Shown here in pieces: positions 16,913-25,574 of a DNA stretch of 64,000 nucleotides. Position 1 is the stretch's first letter. The number at the start of each line of letters is the position of its first letter. Origin of the DNA: CBDDKZ01 sp965230415 (lineage in GTDB: Bacteria > Bacteroidota > Bacteroidia > Cytophagales > JAAEPT01); NCBI GenBank assembly GCA_965230415.1, contig CBDDKZ010000005.1, positions 5,518,001 to 5,582,000 on the forward strand, in the 5' to 3' direction. Both the position numbers and the translations under genes were made by a program. The notes under the pieces are model-generated. The model was not told where the DNA came from. It saw only the letters and a list, made by a program, of their open reading frames with translations, and did no database searches.

Positions 16913-18829
16913 ATGAGAACTTTCGTAGACGGGACAACTTTAATCAGAAAACGCACGATACATTTAAATTACCTTTTATCGTTTCTTCTTGTATTAGGCA
17001 CTTTGGGCTTAAATGCTCAAAGAGGATATTGGCAACAACATGTTGACTATACCATGGATATTGATTTTGATACGGAAAAACACCAATTCAAAGGAAAGCA
17101 GGAAATTGTATATACCAATCATTCTGCCGATACCTTAAGAAAGGTATTTTATCATTTATACTATAACGCTTTCCAACCCGGAAGTATGATGGACATTCGC
17201 TCACGTACCATAGCCGACCCAGACAAACGTGTGAAAGATCGAATTTTTAAATTAAAGGAAAACGAAATCGGCTACCACCATATCAATGAATTAAAGCAGG
17301 ATGGAAAACGACTGGACTACGAGGTAAGCGGGACGATATTGGAAGTAAGGTTGCATAAACCGCTGCTACCAGGTAATAAGACGACGTTGAGTATGAAATT
17401 TGACTCCCAGGTACCGATTCAAATACGTAGAACGGGAAGAGAAAACAAAGAAGGTATCGCGTATTCCATGACGCAATGGTATCCCAAATTGGCCGAATAC
17501 GATAAGCATGGCTGGCATGCAGACCCCTATGTCGGCAGGGAGTTTCATGGTGTTTGGGGGAATTATGATGTCACCATTCATATGGATTCGGCCTACCTCA
17601 TTGGTGGTACAGGCTACCTTCAGAATCCACAGGAAATTGGGCACGGTTATGAAAACCCGTCCAAGCCTGTAAAAAGAAAGAACAAAAAAAAATTGAGCTG
17701 GCACTTCAAAGTGAATCAGGTGCATGATTTTGCATGGGCGGCAGATACTAATTATACCCATGAAATCGTGGAAGTAACAGACGGACCTAAGCTTCACTTT
17801 ATTTACCAAAAAGATAGTACAACGGCCAATTGGGACACCTTGAAACCATATGCTGTGAAAACTTTTGAAATGATGAATGCTACTTATGGGAAATATCCGT
17901 ATCGCGATTATTCGATAATTCAGGGAGGAGATGGAGGTATGGAATACCCAATGGCCACGCTCATTACTTCCAGAGGATCGAAACTTCGAAATTTAGTCAG
18001 TGTGACAGTACATGAATCGATTCACTCCTGGTACCAGGGAGTATTAGCCTTTAATGAGTCGAAATACCCCTGGATGGATGAAGGATTTACCACTTATTGT
18101 CAGTATATGATTATGGATTCTTTGTTTCATGACAACAGTAAAAACCCACTATCGAGAGCATACGGTGCTTATATTATGTTGGTAGAATTAGGTCTTCAGG
18201 AACCAATGACTACCCATGGCGACCACTACGACAAAAACAGAACCTATGGTATATCCACCTACCTGAAAGGTGCCATTTACTTACACCAGCTAAGCTATAT
18301 TATTGGTAAGGACAACTTTCAGCAAGGTATGCTGGACCTATGGAATCAATGGGCATTCAAACATCCCGATCCAACAGACTTCAAACGATTGATGGAAAAG
18401 CGTTCTGGTTTAGAATTGGATTGGTACAACGAGCAATGGATTGGCACCACCAATGCGATCGATTACGCCGTGAAATCACTACAAGTGAGTGCGGATTCTT
18501 CCATTATAACCCTGGAGAAAATGGAAGCACACCCCATGCCATTGGATGTGGTGGTAACTTTTGAAGACAGCACTCAGAAATTGCTGTACATTCCCCTGGA
18601 AATCATGCGTGGAGAAAAACCAGCCGAAGAAGGTATGCCTGCTCGCGTAATAATGGAAGACTGGCCCTGGCCTTATCCCTACTATGAAATAAAATTAAAA
18701 GGAAAAGTAATAGCGGTAGAGATCGATCCTTCGCTAAGAATGGCAGACATTAACCGTAGCGATAACCGCTTACCGGTAAATTCTTCGGAGAAATTTATGG
18801 GAAACAAAAGTGTTGGCGGTAAGAAGTAG
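16913..18829 (+). CDS. M1-family zinc metallopeptidase, exported
   Basis: A 638-residue protein. A signal peptide (HLNYLLSFLLVLGTLGLNAQ) follows a basic N-terminus. The catalytic region shows the exopeptidase-like GGMEYPMATLI motif and the zinc site VHESIHSWYQG (HExxH) with the third ligand in WMDEGFTTYCQ, 18-20 residues later. The N-terminal beta domain (YTMDIDFDTEKHQFKGKQEIVYTNHS) matches the M1 aminopeptidase N fold. It is expected in the periplasm. It is one of the few plus-strand genes here and the last backbone gene before the accessory array. A TAATTTTG box lies immediately before the ATG. Confidence 0.88.
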   Translation: MRTFVDGTTLIRKRTIHLNYLLSFLLVLGTLGLNAQRGYWQQHVDYTMDIDFDTEKHQFKGKQEIVYTNHSADTLRKVFYHLYYNAFQPGSMMDIRSRTIADPDKRVKDRIFKLKENEIGYHHINELKQDGKRLDYEVSGTILEVRLHKPLLPGNKTTLSMKFDSQVPIQIRRTGRENKEGIAYSMTQWYPKLAEYDKHGWHADPYVGREFHGVWGNYDVTIHMDSAYLIGGTGYLQNPQEIGHGYENPSKPVKRKNKKKLSWHFKVNQVHDFAWAADTNYTHEIVEVTDGPKLHFIYQKDSTTANWDTLKPYAVKTFEMMNATYGKYPYRDYSIIQGGDGGMEYPMATLITSRGSKLRNLVSVTVHESIHSWYQGVLAFNESKYPWMDEGFTTYCQYMIMDSLFHDNSKNPLSRAYGAYIMLVELGLQEPMTTHGDHYDKNRTYGISTYLKGAIYLHQLSYIIGKDNFQQGMLDLWNQWAFKHPDPTDFKRLMEKRSGLELDWYNEQWIGTTNAIDYAVKSLQVSADSSIITLEKMEAHPMPLDVVVTFEDSTQKLLYIPLEIMRGEKPAEEGMPARVIMEDWPWPYPYYEIKLKGKVIAVEIDPSLRMADINRSDNRLPVNSSEKFMGNKSVGGKK

Positions 18830-19284
18830 CGGAGAAAGTTTTGGGCATACCAGCCGTACTGTGCGTAAAGGAAATTGAGGCCAAGTTTTTTCGGGGAAGC
18901 TCAGCTTACAATCCAACGGTGCCTATGCGGAAGAGCGGGATTCATTCTCATCTAGTATTTCCACAAAAGACAATGGCAATATGAAAAATCCGCAGGGATT
19001 TTTTGATACACTTATACGTAACAGACCTCATTTTTATGCTTTTTAAGATACTTTTTTGTGTTTCTTTGTCCCTACACAGCGTGCATTCTTTTGTTTACCC
19101 CTAGTCAAACACCACTCTATTCCTCAAAATCGAACTTTTTTATGCCCAGGTGATTTTTTGATACACTACCCATCTGACTTTTCGCCCTGCCCATAAAGCA
19201 CTATTTTCCCTCCTAATAACCCCTCAAATTTTTCTTTCTGTGCGGCGGATTTTTTGATACACTACCACTATTCGATAGCACTAC
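18830..19284. other. Junction between chromosome backbone and accessory array
   Basis: This non-coding stretch after the M1 gene contains at least three GATTTTTTGATACAC units, all in the same orientation, near 18,997, 19,153 and 19,246. They match the outer end of the IS1-like element at 22,197-23,062. Positions ~18,990-19,171 duplicate ~22,886-23,062 nearly base for base. This marks the left boundary of the array as an IS-scarred region. Confidence 0.6.
18990..19268. mobile_element. IS1-like terminal remnants
   Basis: A ~180-bp copy of the 5' non-coding part of the IS1-like element (from the unit near 18,995 to GATTTTTTGATACACTACC ending near 19,171) is followed by a further ~100-bp segment ending in a third such unit at ~19,246-19,265. 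No transposase is present. Repeated one-ended remnants suggest nested insertion and deletion. Confidence 0.6.
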
Positions 19285-19521
19285 CTACCCATCCACGAAA
19301 AGAAGCATGAATACTACATAACTTCCAACTGAAACCGAAACTAACATTACTACAATTAATATAAACCTCACCCAATGATTTGACGGAGAAAAAATCAGTC
19401 CCAAAATTGACACTACTAAAACTATCATACTTAACACAACAAAATATGACTTTAACATTAGTGTGTTTATCACAATGGAAACCAAACATAATATTCTAAA
19501 TTTTAAAAGCACTAATTTCAT
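19285..19521 (-). CDS. Small membrane protein, candidate immunity protein for the first RHS tip
   Basis: A 78-residue, strongly hydrophobic protein with two to three predicted membrane segments and almost no soluble part. Its ATG overlaps the stop codon of the RHS tip fragment (TAATG), the coupling common in toxin-immunity pairs. No family was recognised. The immunity role is inferred from position only. Downstream it runs directly into IS1-like remnants, so its 3' end may be altered. Confidence 0.45.
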   Translation of the reverse strand: MKLVLLKFRILCLVSIVINTLMLKSYFVVLSMIVLVVSILGLIFSPSNHWVRFILIVVMLVSVSVGSYVVFMLLFVDG

Positions 19522-19955
19522 TATTCATTTGCTTCTAATGGTGTCGCACTTTTATTCTCAAAAGTTTCATTCCATTCATCAAGAAAAAAGAATTCGTTTG
19601 TCAAATTATTCGTAACCCCAGTAAAATTACCATCATCATCTAAGTGAATTGTTATATCAACTTCAAACAAATCAACATTTTCAACATTGTCTTCCCAAGG
19701 AGGTTTGAACCATTCACCATCCCAAAGCGCATTATACGGACTAGTACCAGGTGCAAATGGTTCAGCTCCCAAAAATAATGTTTGCCCAGATTCATCTTGC
19801 ACAATTCCTTCTGTTGACGGAAATGCATCTCCAGAGACAACCCCTTTAATTGTCAGTGTAGAATTTTCTTTATTCTCAAGTATATCGAAAGATGTACTAA
19901 TATCTATAGCAGGCGAAGGCAATAAGGGCATTCCTGAAGCAACATAAGTTGTAAC
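19521..19955 (-). pseudogene. 3' part of RHS toxin tip, separated by IS3 insertion
   Basis: When the IS3 element at 19,956-21,246 and one 3-bp duplication are removed, the RHS frame at 21,247 continues without break: ...GWFNV joins TTYVASGMPLLPSPAIDIS and runs to ...KSATPLEANE before the stop. This segment therefore encodes the last ~144 residues of that RHS protein. It is acidic, with repeated Asp/Glu, and shows no catalytic motif known to me. As the gene stands, the segment has lost its start and is probably not expressed. Confidence 0.8.
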
Positions 19956-20002
19956 TGTAGTTACCCCAATTATTAGGACAGATTATATTATTAATTAAGA
20001 TA

Positions 20003-20887
20003 TTAAATTAGCAGGGTTTTCAACATATCAATACCCGGAATTTTGTGATTTATTTCGGCTGGTGTTGAGATGTTGGAAACAAACAAATCAGTTGGCCGGT
20101 TATCGCCAATTGATTGATGCCTTCTTTCATAATTGTAGTAATCAAAATACTCATTCAACAACCGATAGAGATGAGCACCATCTTTAGGTGGGTTGATGTA
20201 TACTTTTTCATACTTTACGCTACGCCATAATCGCTCTATGAATGCGTTATCGGTAGCTCTACCTTTGCCATCCATGCTTAATTGGATGCCTTTTTCCAAA
20301 ATAAACGTGCTGAATACCTCAGAAGTAAATTGACATCCCTGATCAGTGTTTATTATTTCAGGCTTTCCATGCATCATGATCGCCGTTTCAATCGTTTCTT
20401 TACACCATTCCGCATCCATGGTATTAGATACTGACCAATTCACTACAAACCGGCTGTGTAGATCTATGACGGCACAAAGGTACATGAAGCCTTTTTTCAT
20501 AGGAATATATGTGATATCAGTAGCCCACACCTGATTAGAGCGATCTACCTGAAGCCCCCGAAGTAAATAAGGGTAAACTTTATGGTTTTTATGCCTCTTG
20601 GAGGTGTGTTTACCTGGTAAAATAGCTCGTAAGCCCATAATTCGATAATACAATCGGTCTATTCGGTTGCGACTAACTTCATACCCCTTGTCACGTGTCA
20701 GCCAGGTATACATTCTTGGTGCACCTTTTTCGGGATGATCCAGATAGTGTTGGTCAATTAAACGCATTAACTCTAGGTTTAAAGGTGATTCTTCTCGCGG
20801 TTGATAATAAATACCTGAGCGATGAACCTGTAATAACTCACATTGTTTCACTATACTTAGTTGAGGGTGATCCTTGCTTATCACCAT
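20003..20887 (-). CDS. IS3-family transposase OrfB (DDE integrase)
   Basis: A 294-residue rve-type integrase domain. The catalytic triad is visible as WATDITYIP (Asp), INTDQGCQFTS (Asp) and TDNAFIERLWRSVKYE (Glu). The N-terminal part (QCELLQVHRSGIYYQP) is the HTH_21-type region of IS3 OrfB. It is probably made mainly as an OrfAB fusion by -1 frameshifting at 20,923-20,929, since upstream codons in this frame run without stop to that site. The product cuts and joins the element ends. Confidence 0.93.
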   Translation of the reverse strand: MVISKDHPQLSIVKQCELLQVHRSGIYYQPREESPLNLELMRLIDQHYLDHPEKGAPRMYTWLTRDKGYEVSRNRIDRLYYRIMGLRAILPGKHTSKRHKNHKVYPYLLRGLQVDRSNQVWATDITYIPMKKGFMYLCAVIDLHSRFVVNWSVSNTMDAEWCKETIETAIMMHGKPEIINTDQGCQFTSEVFSTFILEKGIQLSMDGKGRATDNAFIERLWRSVKYEKVYINPPKDGAHLYRLLNEYFDYYNYERRHQSIGDNRPTDLFVSNISTPAEINHKIPGIDMLKTLLI

Positions 20888-20907
20888 TCGTCTTTCCTTG
20901 AGAGGCT

Positions 20908-21204
20908 TTACCGCAAGGCGTTCTTTAAAAAATCATTTTCAACTTTCAATTGACCTATAGTCTTGAGGAGTTGATCCTTTTCGGTTTCTTCTTGGCTTTT
21001 ACCAGATGTATTTCCCGAGTCAAATACTTGTTCCGCATTTGAAAGGAACTCACGTTTCCATGTATTGATTTGCGTGGGATGTAAATCATATTTTTGAGCC
21101 AATTGGGCCACTGTTGATTGCTCTTTTATGCATTCCAATACAACTTTGGTTTTAAATTTTGAGGTGAATTTTCTTCTACTTGCCATAACAGTAAATTTAA
21201 TCAT
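20908..21204 (-). CDS. IS3-family transposase OrfA (HTH)
   Basis: A 98-residue protein with the HTH_Tnp_1 pattern (RRKFTSKFKTKVVLECIKE..TVAQLAQKYDLHPTQINTWKREFL) and a C-terminal leucine-zipper-like helix (LLKTIGQLKVENDFLKNAL). It binds the IS ends and, as the N-terminus of OrfAB, directs transposition. Met1 could also be the Met at residue 7. Confidence 0.9.
   Translation of the reverse strand: MIKFTVMASRRKFTSKFKTKVVLECIKEQSTVAQLAQKYDLHPTQINTWKREFLSNAEQVFDSGNTSGKSQEETEKDQLLKTIGQLKVENDFLKNALR
20923..20929 (-). other. Predicted -1 ribosomal frameshift site of IS3 copy 1
   Basis: The heptamer T TTA AAG (X XXY YYZ form) lies near the end of orfA in the orfA frame. Slipping by -1 enters a frame open to orfB. 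This is the usual way IS3 elements make the OrfAB transposase. Confidence 0.7.
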
Positions 21205-21246
21205 TTTAAAGTTTAACTTACTGTCCTAATTTTTGGGGGATGATCA

Positions 21247-22197
21247 AACATTAAACCAACCGGAATTATATTCTTCAACACTTCCTTCATCTATTCTAGG
21301 AAAAGCTACTATTGGGTCCTGATACTTATTTGACCATGGCATCGCAGGATGACTGGACTTACTAGAATAACCATACGAATCAAAATCGCCTGTTTCGGCG
21401 TCTAACGAAAAATATGAAGTAACCCTAGCTGATTGCTTGGGATTACTTGAAAAACCTCTATCATCACCTTCAAAACCACCTCCAAAACTTTCAAATGGAG
21501 CAAACTTCCTAGTGTAAAATTTAAACTTGTAATAACCTTTAATATCCACCATAAAAATAGGACTATTTCCTCCGAATATAAATGGTGAATCCATCGGATA
21601 ATCACTCATCATTTGATCCACGGCCAACCATCTCCCAATCCTTCCATCATAAATCCTTGCTCCAAAGTCGTAATGAGATGAACTATTGGTAAACTCCTCA
21701 TCCTTCTCCATACCATTAAAACCATAACGATAACTTTCACTGCTAAAGTTCCTGTTCGGCATAATCATGCCAAATGGGTAGTACTCATTGGCGCTCAACA
21801 CATCCGCAGTGAAATTGGTATTACCTGTATTTGGCAACCTGGTTCCACTCAGTACCACACTTACGTTTCCTAAGTGGTCTGATAGCTCGTACTGCCTGGT
21901 GCCGTAATCCAGTGCGACAACCGGATCGTTATCTTCAGCGCCATCGCTGAGATCTACAATGGTGGTATTCAAGCCCAAACGTGAGGAGCCATAGATCGCA
22001 TGCTCTACCAACTTTAGTGTATCGTCTGTTCCTCTATGTTCTTTGTATATGCCCATGGCAACCCTGCCCGCTACGCTTCCTGGCACCTTGCTAAAAATGT
22101 CCACCGGACATTTTCTTAACGCGCGGTCCTCACTTGCACTCTTAATATAATGACTTATTGTGGCATCTGCACTATTGGCAATCCTATTCATCAACTT
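21247..22197 (-). pseudogene. RHS repeat/core fragment with toxin-tip start, truncated at both ends
   Basis: This frame begins inside an RHS protein: VAGRVAMGIYKEHRG..KLVEHAIYGSSRLGL, then YELSDHLGNVSVVLSG, the core SANEYYPFGMIMPNRNFSSE, YRYGFNGMEKDEEF, YDFGARIYDGRIGRWLAVD, then a variable tip with a Gly-rich FESFGGGFEGDDRGF stretch. The 5' side ends at an IS1-like transposase and has no start codon of its own. The 3' side is cut by IS3. It is the only tip in the window still joined to ~140 residues of upstream RHS sequence, so it shows how the core and tip are normally connected. Confidence 0.85.
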
Positions 22198-22883
22198 CAA
22201 ATACCCAAAACTGTTAATTCATAATCACTTCCCCAAACAACAATTCTAACGCAACTACTTAACATGCTCAAGCTCTTTGAATAACAAATTGTCTTTCGTG
22301 ATAAACGCTTTAATCTGGTACGCAGTGTTAGATGAAAGCGCTCAAGGTGGTTAATTCTGTACTTTTGTGTATCATGAACCTGCTTTGGTACCAGAGAGAA
22401 ATAAGCGCTCCAACGATCTGTATATATTTTACGCGCTTCTGAAAGTAATAAGGTATCAATTATGGTTTTGGTGTTGCCCTTATTTCGCTTACCAATTTTG
22501 AAAGCTACTATTCTTTTCGTTTCACGGCAAAAGGCTGAAATGAGCCAAAAGTCTCTTTTCTTGGAGCCTATGTAAGTACGCATCTCGTCTACTTCGTAGC
22601 TTTTTCCTTTTAATATCATGGGTTGAGGGATGTTTTTGGCTATTTTGAGAATTCGGTTTTGAACTGTTGTCGTGGAAATAGCTAATATTCTCGATATTCC
22701 ACGAATGCCCACACCTTCACAAACATATCTTACCACTCTGCTATTTATGCCTATTTGACAAGCTTTATTCTTATACGCTGATTGCTGATGTTTGGCACAA
22801 GATTTACAAAACAATTTCTGTCTCCCGTTTTGAATACCCTTTTTTATACAAGTTGCACCACAATACCTACATGTAAAATTCAT
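22197..22883 (-). CDS. IS1-family transposase
   Basis: A 228-residue single-frame transposase. Four Cys form an N-terminal zinc finger (CRYCGATCIKKG ... FCKSCAKHQ) as in InsA, an HTH region follows (VRYVCEGVGIRGISRILAIS), then the InsB-like catalytic part (YEVDEMRTYIGSKKRDFWL, RWSAYFSLV, NHLERFHLTLRTRLKRLSRKT). Fused InsA-InsB length fits the family (~230). The stop directly abuts the RHS fragment, so the 3' terminal repeat of the IS is missing and the last residues may derive from the junction. Confidence 0.85.
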   Translation of the reverse strand: MNFTCRYCGATCIKKGIQNGRQKLFCKSCAKHQQSAYKNKACQIGINSRVVRYVCEGVGIRGISRILAISTTTVQNRILKIAKNIPQPMILKGKSYEVDEMRTYIGSKKRDFWLISAFCRETKRIVAFKIGKRNKGNTKTIIDTLLLSEARKIYTDRWSAYFSLVPKQVHDTQKYRINHLERFHLTLRTRLKRLSRKTICYSKSLSMLSSCVRIVVWGSDYELTVLGI

Positions 22884-23062
22884 CAGGTGATTTTTTGATA
22901 CACTTATACGTAACAGACCTCATTTTTATGCTTTTTAAGATACTTTTTTGTGTTTCTTTGTCCCTACACAGCCTGCATTCTTTTGTTTACTCCTAGTCAA
23001 ACACCACTCTATTCCTCAAAATCGAACTTTTTTATGCCCAGGTGATTTTTTGATACACTACC
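22197..23062 (-). mobile_element. IS1-like element, one-ended
   Basis: The 5' end is GGTAGTGTATCAAAAAATC on the minus strand (23,062-23,044), followed by ~160 bp of leader with an internal second copy of GTGTATCAAAAAATC at ~22,905-22,889 and the transposase. It interrupts the DUF1016 gene at codon 134. The expected opposite end is absent and RHS sequence follows directly. An IS1-linked deletion therefore removed the rest of DUF1016, the structured region and the 5' part of the RHS tip. Confidence 0.75.
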
Positions 23063-23462
23063 AACCTTGTTCTATCGCTGATTGTAAATAATAAGTCCGT
23101 GCCTTGTCATTATGTACTTTTAGTAACAGCCTATAATGAGTCCAACTCAATTCGTCACGCAATGCGTGACCTTTTTCAAAGACTGTATAAAACTGACGCA
23201 TATACTTTAAATTTGTCTCTGTATAACCACTTCCATACGAGTCCATTAATCGTTTCGATAATTGCTTTATCAGCTCTTTTCCATAATCTGCGCGATCTTT
23301 TCCTTGCTGCTCTTCCTCTACAATCCGCTTTCCTATTTCCCAATTCGACCTTATCAACGTTGTATTTACAGCTTTATAAACCTTATTTCGAGCTTCTTCT
23401 ATAATAACCTTTACTTCATTGTAAAGCCTTTCTATTGGTTGTTCTGGAAATTGTTCTGACAT
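23058..23462 (-). pseudogene. Truncated DUF1016 (YhcG-type) nuclease gene, module 1
   Basis: Residues 1-134 match the N-terminal domain of the intact 345-residue DUF1016 protein at 30,791-31,828, and then an IS1-like end supplies a stop. The C-terminal PD-(D/E)XK nuclease domain is lost, so nuclease activity is not expected. Confidence 0.85.
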
Positions 23463-23493
23463 AGACTTTTTAGATATGTTTAAAGTTAACCAT

Positions 23494-24411
23494 TTATTCT
23501 TTACCCATCGGATGATACTTACTCACTTCCTCTTGTAAATCATCTAAATCGTTGATTAAATACGCCTCTGTACTGCTTACATACCTGTGGCCGGCCATGT
23601 ATTGCACTTCTCGCAGGTTGTAGTTTTTTAACCAATAGGTAATCACGCTGGCTCTGAGCTGACGGATGCTTGTTACTTTCGGATTGAGCGTTTTTAGTTG
23701 TTTAAGCAGACATTGTAGCGTATTATACAGCTTTTGGCTTTGACCTATACTGATTAGCAATCGATCGCTTTGTTGATTGGATTGTTTCAGTAGTTTCCCT
23801 CTGGTGACCTGCTGATATTCCATCAGGTCCAGGATTTGGTCGGCTTGTAGTTTTAGTGTTCGTGCATTGCTTTTTCTACTACCTGGGATGTGGATTTTTC
23901 CTTCTCGTAATTGGAGGTCTGTGGTTTGTAAATTAGTGAGTGCTGCCGTATTTAAGCCTTGATGTACGATTAGTCCTATAATGACCTTGTTTCTTTTTTG
24001 ACTTACTTGCTGATTCTTAAACCAATGATAATTGTTGTTGGGGTGGTCGTTTTCATAGACTTCGTAGTCATGAAAGAGGGCATCTAATTCCTGTTTGCTT
24101 AAAATTTCATGTAATTCTTGTCGTTGAATACCCTGGACATTGATTTGATTTACAGGATTGTTCGTGCGTTTCCCTACTACTTTCAGGTAGTCAAAGTAGT
24201 GATTGATTTTCGTTAGATACAGTTCAATGGTCTTTTGCTTGACTTTCCCTTTTAGACTTTGCACATAGCTCATTAAATCGTTGTAAGTACATGTTTCTAT
24301 GGCTATTCCTTCGTTTTTCAACCATTTTTCTAGTTGGGCTATGCTGTACAGGTTACCCTTGATCGTCTTTGTGGTGTAGCCTTTTTGTCGTAAGTAGCTT
24401 TTATAATTCAT
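23494..24411 (-). CDS. Tyrosine recombinase, second of pair (module 1)
   Basis: A 305-residue tyrosine-recombinase-fold protein with a SAM-like N-terminal core-binding domain (residues ~1-90) and a catalytic domain. The box I Arg is missing: the position reads HQGLNTAALTNL, where active enzymes have GLR..EL. Box II reads IRQLRASVITYWL (Arg kept, the usual His of HxxR replaced), then MAGHRYVSSTEAYLIND with His and the probable nucleophile Tyr. It may be a catalytically weak partner that shapes the synaptic complex with the first recombinase. The start overlaps the first recombinase stop by 11 nt, so the two are translationally coupled. Confidence 0.8.
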   Translation of the reverse strand: MNYKSYLRQKGYTTKTIKGNLYSIAQLEKWLKNEGIAIETCTYNDLMSYVQSLKGKVKQKTIELYLTKINHYFDYLKVVGKRTNNPVNQINVQGIQRQELHEILSKQELDALFHDYEVYENDHPNNNYHWFKNQQVSQKRNKVIIGLIVHQGLNTAALTNLQTTDLQLREGKIHIPGSRKSNARTLKLQADQILDLMEYQQVTRGKLLKQSNQQSDRLLISIGQSQKLYNTLQCLLKQLKTLNPKVTSIRQLRASVITYWLKNYNLREVQYMAGHRYVSSTEAYLINDLDDLQEEVSKYHPMGKE

Positions 24412-25321
24412 TTCCGGCTATGTGCGTATATTGTTGCGTACTCTCCAAGCTACTATGACCTAAGAATCGGGCGATATTTTCTAAACTCATGCCGTTTTGT
24501 AATAAATGTGTGGCCACACTATGTCTGAGCAGGTGTAAGTGTACTTTTTTATCAATTTGACTGTGTTTACCCAATAGCTCTACCCTTCTGGCCAGGCTCT
24601 GTCCCTGCATTCTATTTCCGTCTAGGCCAATAAAAAAGGCTTGTTCTTTGTTGTTTTGTACTAATTGAAGTCGGGTATCATAGAGGTAATCTTGTAAATA
24701 CTGGCTACTGGTTTTGTTAAAAGGTACCAGCCGCCCTTTGTTACCTTTGCCTTTCCTTACCTTGAGCACTTGTCGATCAAAGTTTAGGTCGGTGATATCC
24801 AGTCTTTGTCCCTCACTCCTTCTTAAACCACAGCTGTAAAAAATAGTTAATATCGCCTGATCCCGGCTGTTTATTAACGATCTTCGTTCGCTTTGATGTT
24901 GGGTTTTTGCTGTTTCAAACAAGATTTTGATTTCGGCTTGGGTGAGGTAGTTGATTTTGCTTGTTGAGGGGATTTCCCGTTTTAGCTCCAGCTCTTCGAG
25001 TGCCTGGGTTTTACTTTTCTGCAGGTACTCACTAAACTTGATGATGGCCTGCTGGTGTTTGTTCAGGTAACTATTACTCAAAGCTCCTCCCTTTCGTTGG
25101 TGTTTGCGCTTTTTTAGGTACTGGTAGTAGTTATTGATTTGTTGGTTATTTAATACTCCTATCTCTGTGTAGCCTTGCTTTTCCTGCCAGTGCAGTAATT
25201 CATGGATGTGAATAGGTAAGCTGTTTACTGTGCTTTCCGCATAACCTTGTATGTCCAGCCATTCTTTAAAACCAGCTTCTAAGTAGCGATAGTGTGCTGT
25301 TTCTAGTCGTAGTTGTTTCAT
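24401..25321 (-). CDS. Tyrosine recombinase, first of pair (module 1)
   Basis: A 306-residue XerD-like recombinase with all expected catalytic residues: Arg167 in SCGLRRSEGQRL, Lys in RKGKGNKGRLVPF, HLHLLRHSVATHLL (His263, Arg266), GHSSLESTQQYTH (His289, Tyr298). The N-terminal SAM-like domain spans residues ~5-105. It cuts and rejoins DNA through a 3'-phosphotyrosine. Together with the second recombinase it forms a two-gene unit resembling the paired recombinases of Tn554-type elements, but without a third protein. It probably moves the module. Confidence 0.88.
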   Translation of the reverse strand: MKQLRLETAHYRYLEAGFKEWLDIQGYAESTVNSLPIHIHELLHWQEKQGYTEIGVLNNQQINNYYQYLKKRKHQRKGGALSNSYLNKHQQAIIKFSEYLQKSKTQALEELELKREIPSTSKINYLTQAEIKILFETAKTQHQSERRSLINSRDQAILTIFYSCGLRRSEGQRLDITDLNFDRQVLKVRKGKGNKGRLVPFNKTSSQYLQDYLYDTRLQLVQNNKEQAFFIGLDGNRMQGQSLARRVELLGKHSQIDKKVHLHLLRHSVATHLLQNGMSLENIARFLGHSSLESTQQYTHIAGNEL

Positions 25322-25392
25322 TAGACCTTTTTTCTCTCTTCCTCTTGCTCAACACTCACACTCAATACTGCTTTAGTAGCCGCTTGCCCCCT

Positions 25393-25574
25393 TGTTATTC
25401 TTGTTATACTGTTATACTTAGGCCTTTCTTGCTGTTTTTCTGATACTTACGTTTTTCAGCAACTTGTTACACTCATGTTACACCATGTTATACTGGCGCC
25501 TCCCGAAGTAAATTCGGGACAGGTGTCCCGAGTCTGAGTGCAGCGATGACCTCGGGATTATACTATGTTACACT
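25393..25574. repeat. Iteron-like TGTTATACT direct repeats (module 1)
   Basis: In the spacer between the primase and first recombinase genes the 9-mer TGTTATACT, or variants (TGTTATTCT, TGTTACACT, TGTTACACC), occurs about seven times, all in the same orientation. Between them sits a palindromic repeat (25,501-25,557, with TTCGGGACAGG). The block is kept in every module copy. It could be a replication origin bound by the primase-like protein or arm-type sites for the recombinases. Confidence 0.6.

Larger units (their letters stand above)
19956..21246 (-). mobile_element. IS3-family insertion sequence, copy 1
   Basis: A 1,291-bp element with imperfect 26-bp terminal inverted repeats starting TG, both containing ATTAGGACAG (one end TGATCATCCCCC.., other TGTAGTTACCCC..). 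It is flanked by a 3-bp direct repeat AAC on each side. It contains orfA and orfB and appears identical to the copy at 36,815-38,105. It splits an RHS tip gene. The intact target duplication indicates recent insertion. Confidence 0.9.

Noticed and set aside
25393..25574. CRISPR array
   Set aside because: The repeats are 9 bp with irregular spacing, there are no spacers of constant length and no cas genes in the window.
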